Below are positions 20,134-21,254 of a stretch of DNA of 21,254 nucleotides, piece after piece. Made by a program: the position numbers and the translations under genes. Positions within the stretch are counted from its first letter, which is position 1; every line of letters begins with the position of its first letter. The stretch covers positions 1 through 21,254 of IMG/VR virus record IMGVR_UViG_3300035698_004729; one strand, 5' to 3'. The stretch comes from a virus. The notes under the pieces were generated by a model that was given only the letters and a program-made list of their open reading frames with translations, was not told where the DNA came from and did no database searches.

Positions 20134-21254
20134 CGAGCAGCGTTAATTAGTTTATTTTCTGCTGACGATGTTGGAATGCTATCATGTAAAAGTGGTAATT
20201 GGTGGGAGTCAAATCCTCAGCGAGGTAGAGCCAACAACTCAGCAGTACTAATAAGACATAGGATAACAAAAGGATTTTTTGATACTCTATGGGACAGAAT
20301 AAAAACATCAGAATATGGAGAGCCAGGTATATATTTTAGCAATAATAGTGATTGGGGAACCAACCCTTGTGCTGAAATAGCTTTAAGACCTTTTTCCTTC
20401 TGTAATCTATGTGAGTTAAATGCTTCTAATATTACTAATCAGAGTGATTTTAATGATAGAGCATATGCAGCAGCATTCTTTGGAACATTACAAGCAGGTT
20501 TTACAGATTTTCATTATCTGAGACCTATTTGGAAAAGAACAACAGAGAAGGATGCGTTAATAGGAGTAGGAATAACAGGGGTAGCTAGTGAACAGTTTTT
20601 AAAATTAGATGAAAATGAAGCAGTAACTTATGCGATTAATTCAAATAAGGAAACTGCTGAACAACTAGGGATAAATCCTTCAGCTAGAATATCTACTATT
20701 AAACCTAGTGGTACTACTTCTTGTATATTAGGCACATCATCAGGTATTCATGCTTGGCACAGTAAGTTTTACATTAGGAATATTCAATGTAATGCAGGTG
20801 CTCCACCAGTTAAACCAGTGGCCATGGAATCTGAGCAATACTTTAAGGAAGTAGTGCCAAATGTAGCATTAAGAAATGATGGAGATGAGTTGTTTAAACA
20901 CTTCTCTAAACATCATCCTGAATTATTGAAAATAATGGACATGTCTCCTTATTCAGCAGTAATAGGAATACCAATAAAGGCACCAGAAGGAGCTATACTT
21001 AGGGAAAGTGAGAAAGCTTTAGATTTTTTAAATAGAATCCAAAGATTTAACAATAACTGGGTTAGAGCTGGGCATGTGTCAGGTGACAACACAAACAACG
21101 TATCTGCTACAATCTCTGTACAAGAGAATGAGTGGGATGCTGTTGGAGAATGGATGTGGAACAATAGAAACTCTTTTAATGGTCTTTCTGTTTTGCCTTA
21201 TGATGGCGGAGCATATAAGGATGCACCATTTCAAGAATGCACTGAAGAAGATTA
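20134..21254 (+). CDS. nrdJ: adenosylcobalamin-dependent ribonucleoside-triphosphate reductase, exon 2 (3' end outside window)
   Basis: The frame resumes at CGA 20134 and remains open to the window edge, 373 codons, giving 606 residues with exon 1. Landmarks in the spliced numbering: RAALISLFSADD (234-245); GNWWESNPQRGRANNSAVL (254-272); TNPCAEIAL (309-317), with thiyl-radical Cys312 and catalytic Glu314; FCNLCELN (322-329), with the redox Cys323; LIGVGITG (375-382); and TIKPSGTTS (421-429), the phosphate-binding loop. The Cys88-to-Cys312 distance is shorter than I recall for the Lactobacillus enzyme, so part of a middle insertion seems to be absent. The C-terminal end, with the swinging cysteine tail, lies beyond the window. 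Confidence 0.92.

Noticed and set aside
1-21254. CRISPR arrays, tRNA genes, transposases and inteins.
   Set aside because: I saw no regularly spaced repeats, no cloverleaf with a TTCGA-like loop, no transposase motifs and no intein splice blocks. The reductase interruption is an RNA intron, since it begins with a stop codon.

Overview
The window looks like a stretch of a tailed double-stranded DNA phage genome: an early block for DNA replication, recombination and nucleotide metabolism joined to a block of small-molecule or peptide modification genes. All credible genes lie on the + strand, tightly packed, often with ATGA/TAATG-type overlaps, and the DNA is AT-rich. Most starts lack a convincing Shine-Dalgarno sequence and instead follow A/T-only leaders such as AAATTAAA, the style seen in Bacteroidota and their phages. 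A Bacteroidota host is therefore my best guess. It is inference, not a match to a named phage.

Layout. 1-312: the tail of a dATP/dGTP diphosphohydrolase-like gene and a small unknown gene. 317-2325: a family A DNA polymerase with exonuclease and polymerase domains, broken by a -1 shift at an AAAA run near 1020. 2351-10773: a cluster with a class I glutamine amidotransferase-like hydrolase, a phiEco32-type COOH-NH2 ligase, three unknown genes, a RimK-like ATP-grasp ligase, a gamma-glutamylcyclotransferase, a class II glutamine amidotransferase, an Amidoligase_2 protein and a second class II glutamine amidotransferase. 10778-11817: three small unknown genes, the last a possible helicase loader. 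11814-17938: DnaB-like helicase, Sak4-like recombinase, unknown, SSB-like protein, TOPRIM primase, a small basic protein, a PD-(D/E)XK endonuclease, unknown, and a RecB/RecE-like exonuclease. 17939-18513: a phage gene of unknown role, also split by a -1 shift at AAAA. 18495-21254: an adenosylcobalamin-dependent (class II) ribonucleotide reductase, interrupted at 19194-20133 by a group I intron with two internal reading frames, and running off the window.

How it fits together. Helicase, primase, polymerase, SSB, Sak4 and the two nucleases form a replication-recombination set; the reductase and the diphosphohydrolase-like protein supply or edit dNTPs. The central cluster has the parts to ligate amino groups to carboxylates with ATP, supply ammonia from glutamine, and trim gamma-glutamyl or amide products. 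Its substrate cannot be read from sequence.

Main surprise. Many start codons are followed by an RNA hairpin whose 5' arm begins about 19-28 nt after the first base of the start codon (starts at 2351, 3122, 5773, 6624, 7059, 8522, 10126, 16432, 16694, 17939 and 18495). Several have 8-12 bp stems and are GC-rich against an AT-rich background. The spacing is fixed to the start codon, not to the preceding stop. With leaders lacking Shine-Dalgarno sequences, this suggests a start-proximal structural signal for translation initiation or regulation.
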